Shown: positions 13,811 through 15,192 of the stretch, one piece after another
How the letters are laid out: the number at the start of each line of letters is the position of its first letter
Position numbering within the stretch: position 1 is the stretch's first letter
NCBI GenBank assembly: GCA_028292565.1
Contig: JAQGMD010000132.1
Span: forward strand, 1 to 15,192
Direction: 5' to 3'
Length of the DNA stretch: 15,192 bases
From: Burkholderia sp.
GTDB taxonomy: Bacteria > Pseudomonadota > Gammaproteobacteria > Burkholderiales > Burkholderiaceae
The notes under the pieces: generated by a model
The model's database searches: none
Told to the model about the DNA's origin: nothing
The model's input: the letters and a program-made list of their open reading frames with translations, nothing else
Position numbers and translations under genes: made by a program

Positions 13811-14786
13811 CCGCGCAATTTCGCTTTGGCCGGCAGGCGGCGCTCGGCAAAGACCGACGGTGCGAGCGCTGGTCCTTCCGGCCATGATGCTGGCAATGGT
13901 GGCGTGCTTCGCCGTCACGGCGCCTGATTTCCTGTCGTTCAGGAATATGCAGAACATCATGGTCCAGGCAAGTTACATCGCGGTGTTCGCTTGCGCTCAG
14001 ATGATTGTGCTGGTTGTACGCGGGCTTGACCTGTCGCTTGGCCACACCGTCTCGACAGTCAGTGTGCTTTATGCGTTAGTGGCTGTGGGCGGTGGATTTG
14101 CCGAAGTGCTCGGGCCGTCACAAACGCTCGCTGTTGCGGCCGCGCTTACGGTGGCCGTACTGGCAGGTCTCTTTAACGGCCTGTGCGTTGCGTACCTGAA
14201 CGTCAATGCGTTCGTAGTCACGCTTGCGAGCATGAATGTCCTTTTGGGTGTGGCCTCGATGCTCTCCGACGGACATCCGGTCGGCGGTGTGCCGGATACG
14301 TTCAGCACGATTTTCTACAGCGGAAGTTTGCTTGGCATTCCGGCGCCTCTGGCGTGGGGCGCCGGTGTTCTCCTGGTGCTCCATTTCGGATTGACCAACA
14401 TGCGGGTAGGGCGCGGCCTGTACATTATCGGTAGCAACCCGCGAGCAGCCGTGCTTGCAGGGCTGGCGGAGAAGCGGCTGATCGTGTTCGCCTACGTTGC
14501 ATGCTCGGTCATCGGAGCGATCGGCGCACTGATGCTTACGGCGCGCACCGGCTCCGGCGAACCTAACCTCGGCGGGAACATCACGCTGCAAAGTATCGCC
14601 GCGGCTGCAATCGGCGGCGTGAGCCTGCGCGGAGGAGCGGGTGGCGTTCTTGCCGCGCTATTGGGCGCCTTGTTCATCACCATCCTGTCGAATGGGATGA
14701 ACTTCATGCAGATTAACGGATACATACAGCAGATTGCTTTAGGACTGGTGATCGTGGCGGCGGTTTCATTCGACAGACGGGATTAG
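13800..14786 (+). CDS. ABC importer permease 2 (RbsC/BPD_transp_2 type)
   Basis: A 328-residue inner-membrane protein, paralogous to permease 1. It has the QMIVLVVRGLDLSLGHTVSTVSVLYALVAV block, a LFNGLCVAYLNVNAFVVTLASMNVLLG segment, the YIIGSNPRAAVLAGL loop toward the ATPase, and a full AAAAIGGVSLRGGAGG motif near the C terminus. ATG 13800 lies inside the end of the permease 1 gene, 11 bases before its stop ends, with AGAAAGAGG upstream as ribosome binding site. It is the last membrane part of the importer. A REP-like hairpin and then a nitrilase gene follow. Confidence 0.92.
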   Translation: MKDSRAISLWPAGGARQRPTVRALVLPAMMLAMVACFAVTAPDFLSFRNMQNIMVQASYIAVFACAQMIVLVVRGLDLSLGHTVSTVSVLYALVAVGGGFAEVLGPSQTLAVAAALTVAVLAGLFNGLCVAYLNVNAFVVTLASMNVLLGVASMLSDGHPVGGVPDTFSTIFYSGSLLGIPAPLAWGAGVLLVLHFGLTNMRVGRGLYIIGSNPRAAVLAGLAEKRLIVFAYVACSVIGAIGALMLTARTGSGEPNLGGNITLQSIAAAAIGGVSLRGGAGGVLAALLGALFITILSNGMNFMQINGYIQQIALGLVIVAAVSFDRRD

Positions 14787-14792
14787 ATATGT

Positions 14793-14862
14793 AGGGTGGG
14801 CACCCCCGTGCCCACGCGGTTTCGCAATTGTCCGTTCCGCCTGGGCACGGGGCGCCCACCCT
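14793..14862. repeat. REP-like hairpin B (GTAGGGTGGGCAC type)
   Basis: Arms of 27 and 26 bases (14793-14819 and 14837-14862) are inverted copies with two mismatches and one single-base gap around a 17-base loop. The stem is very GC-rich. It shares the outer GTAGGGTG start with the hairpin at 9546-9593. It lies 7 bases past the permease 2 stop and could slow transcription or protect the importer mRNA from 3' decay, which would separate nitrilase from importer expression. Confidence 0.8.
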
Positions 14863-14920
14863 GCGTTTTCAGGCGCCGCTTGACTCGGAGCAGGCTGAGA
14901 AAAGCCAAACAACAACCAAC

Positions 14921-14928
14921 AAAGGAGA
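14921..14928 (+). promoter_or_regulatory. Ribosome binding site of the nitrilase gene
   Basis: AAAGGAGA lies six bases before ATG 14935, a strong Shine-Dalgarno match that fixes the nitrilase start. Confidence 0.8.
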
Positions 14929-14934
14929 CATACG

Positions 14935-15192
14935 ATGGAATTTAAAGTTGCCGCCGTCCATGCCGCACCGGTTTTCATGGACACATGGCGTAGTGTGGAC
15001 AAGGCTGTGGAACTCGTCATGCAGGCAAAACAGGAAGCGATCGAGCTGCTTGTTTTTCCCGAGGTCTTCCTGCCCGGCTACCCATACTTCATCGACTGTT
15101 ACGCGCCGCGTATGATGGATACCACCATCGCTGCCTATCAAAACGCATCGGTCGAAATCGGCGGCCCGGAAATCCGCAAAATCCAGAACGCC
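14935..15192 (+). CDS. Nitrilase (carbon-nitrogen hydrolase superfamily), 3' part outside the window
   Basis: The first 86 residues of a nitrilase, which would convert a nitrile to a carboxylic acid and ammonia (or, less likely, be a related amidase). The opening VAAVHAAPVFMD with a later VFPEVFLPGYPYF is characteristic of the true nitrilase branch; Glu43 in FPE is the first residue of the Glu-Lys-Cys catalytic triad. The Lys and Cys would lie beyond the window end. The frame is open to the last base. It follows permease 2 on the same strand after 148 bases that hold a REP-like hairpin. It may be the last part of the sigma-54 operon or have its own promoter; none was recognised in the gap. 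Confidence 0.88.
   Translation, partial: MEFKVAAVHAAPVFMDTWRSVDKAVELVMQAKQEAIELLVFPEVFLPGYPYFIDCYAPRMMDTTIAAYQNASVEIGGPEIRKIQNA

Overview
The window looks like a chromosomal segment of a betaproteobacterium, probably Burkholderiales. The main clues are a Bug-type (TctC) solute-binding protein with no TctA/TctB partners, a GC-rich sequence, a MEDS-domain/hybrid-kinase pair, and REP-like GTAGGGTG hairpins. No rRNA, tRNA, CRISPR array, phage gene or transposase gene was seen. Family assignments rest on motifs read by eye; no database search was possible.

Layout. (1) 1-1698: a membrane-anchored alpha/beta hydrolase (+) convergent with a GNAT acetyltransferase (-). (2) 1699-2220: a gene-free stretch with small inverted repeats. 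(3) 2221-4562: a MEDS-domain protein overlapping by ATGA with a hybrid histidine kinase that ends in a receiver domain. (4) 4649-9490: a sugar-acid module. A GntR-like LacI-family repressor is divergent from a Bug binding protein, a galactarate/altronate-type dehydratase and an HpaI/GarL-type aldolase. The divergent promoter region carries a perfect 16-bp operator of the GntR type. A ~187-bp MITE-like element sits between dehydratase and aldolase genes. (5) 9491-10157: a 667-bp regulatory gap with terminator-like hairpins, a REP-like hairpin, an AT-rich stretch and an excellent sigma-54 promoter. (6) 10158-15192: a TorT-like periplasmic binding protein, a double-domain sugar-type ABC ATPase, two different permeases, a second REP-like hairpin and the start of a nitrilase gene cut by the window end.

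How the parts may work. In region 4 a sugar acid would be bound in the periplasm by the Bug protein, dehydrated to a 2-keto-3-deoxy acid and split by the aldolase to pyruvate plus an aldehyde, with the repressor released by a related acid. Region 6 is the most unusual part. A TorT-family protein, normally a sensor partner, is placed as the binding component of an Rbs/Lsr-type importer. The cluster has a sigma-54 promoter and leads into a nitrilase gene. The inference is a nitrogen-responsive or effector-responsive uptake and hydrolysis system for a nitrile or other nitrogen compound. The substrate is not shown by the sequence.
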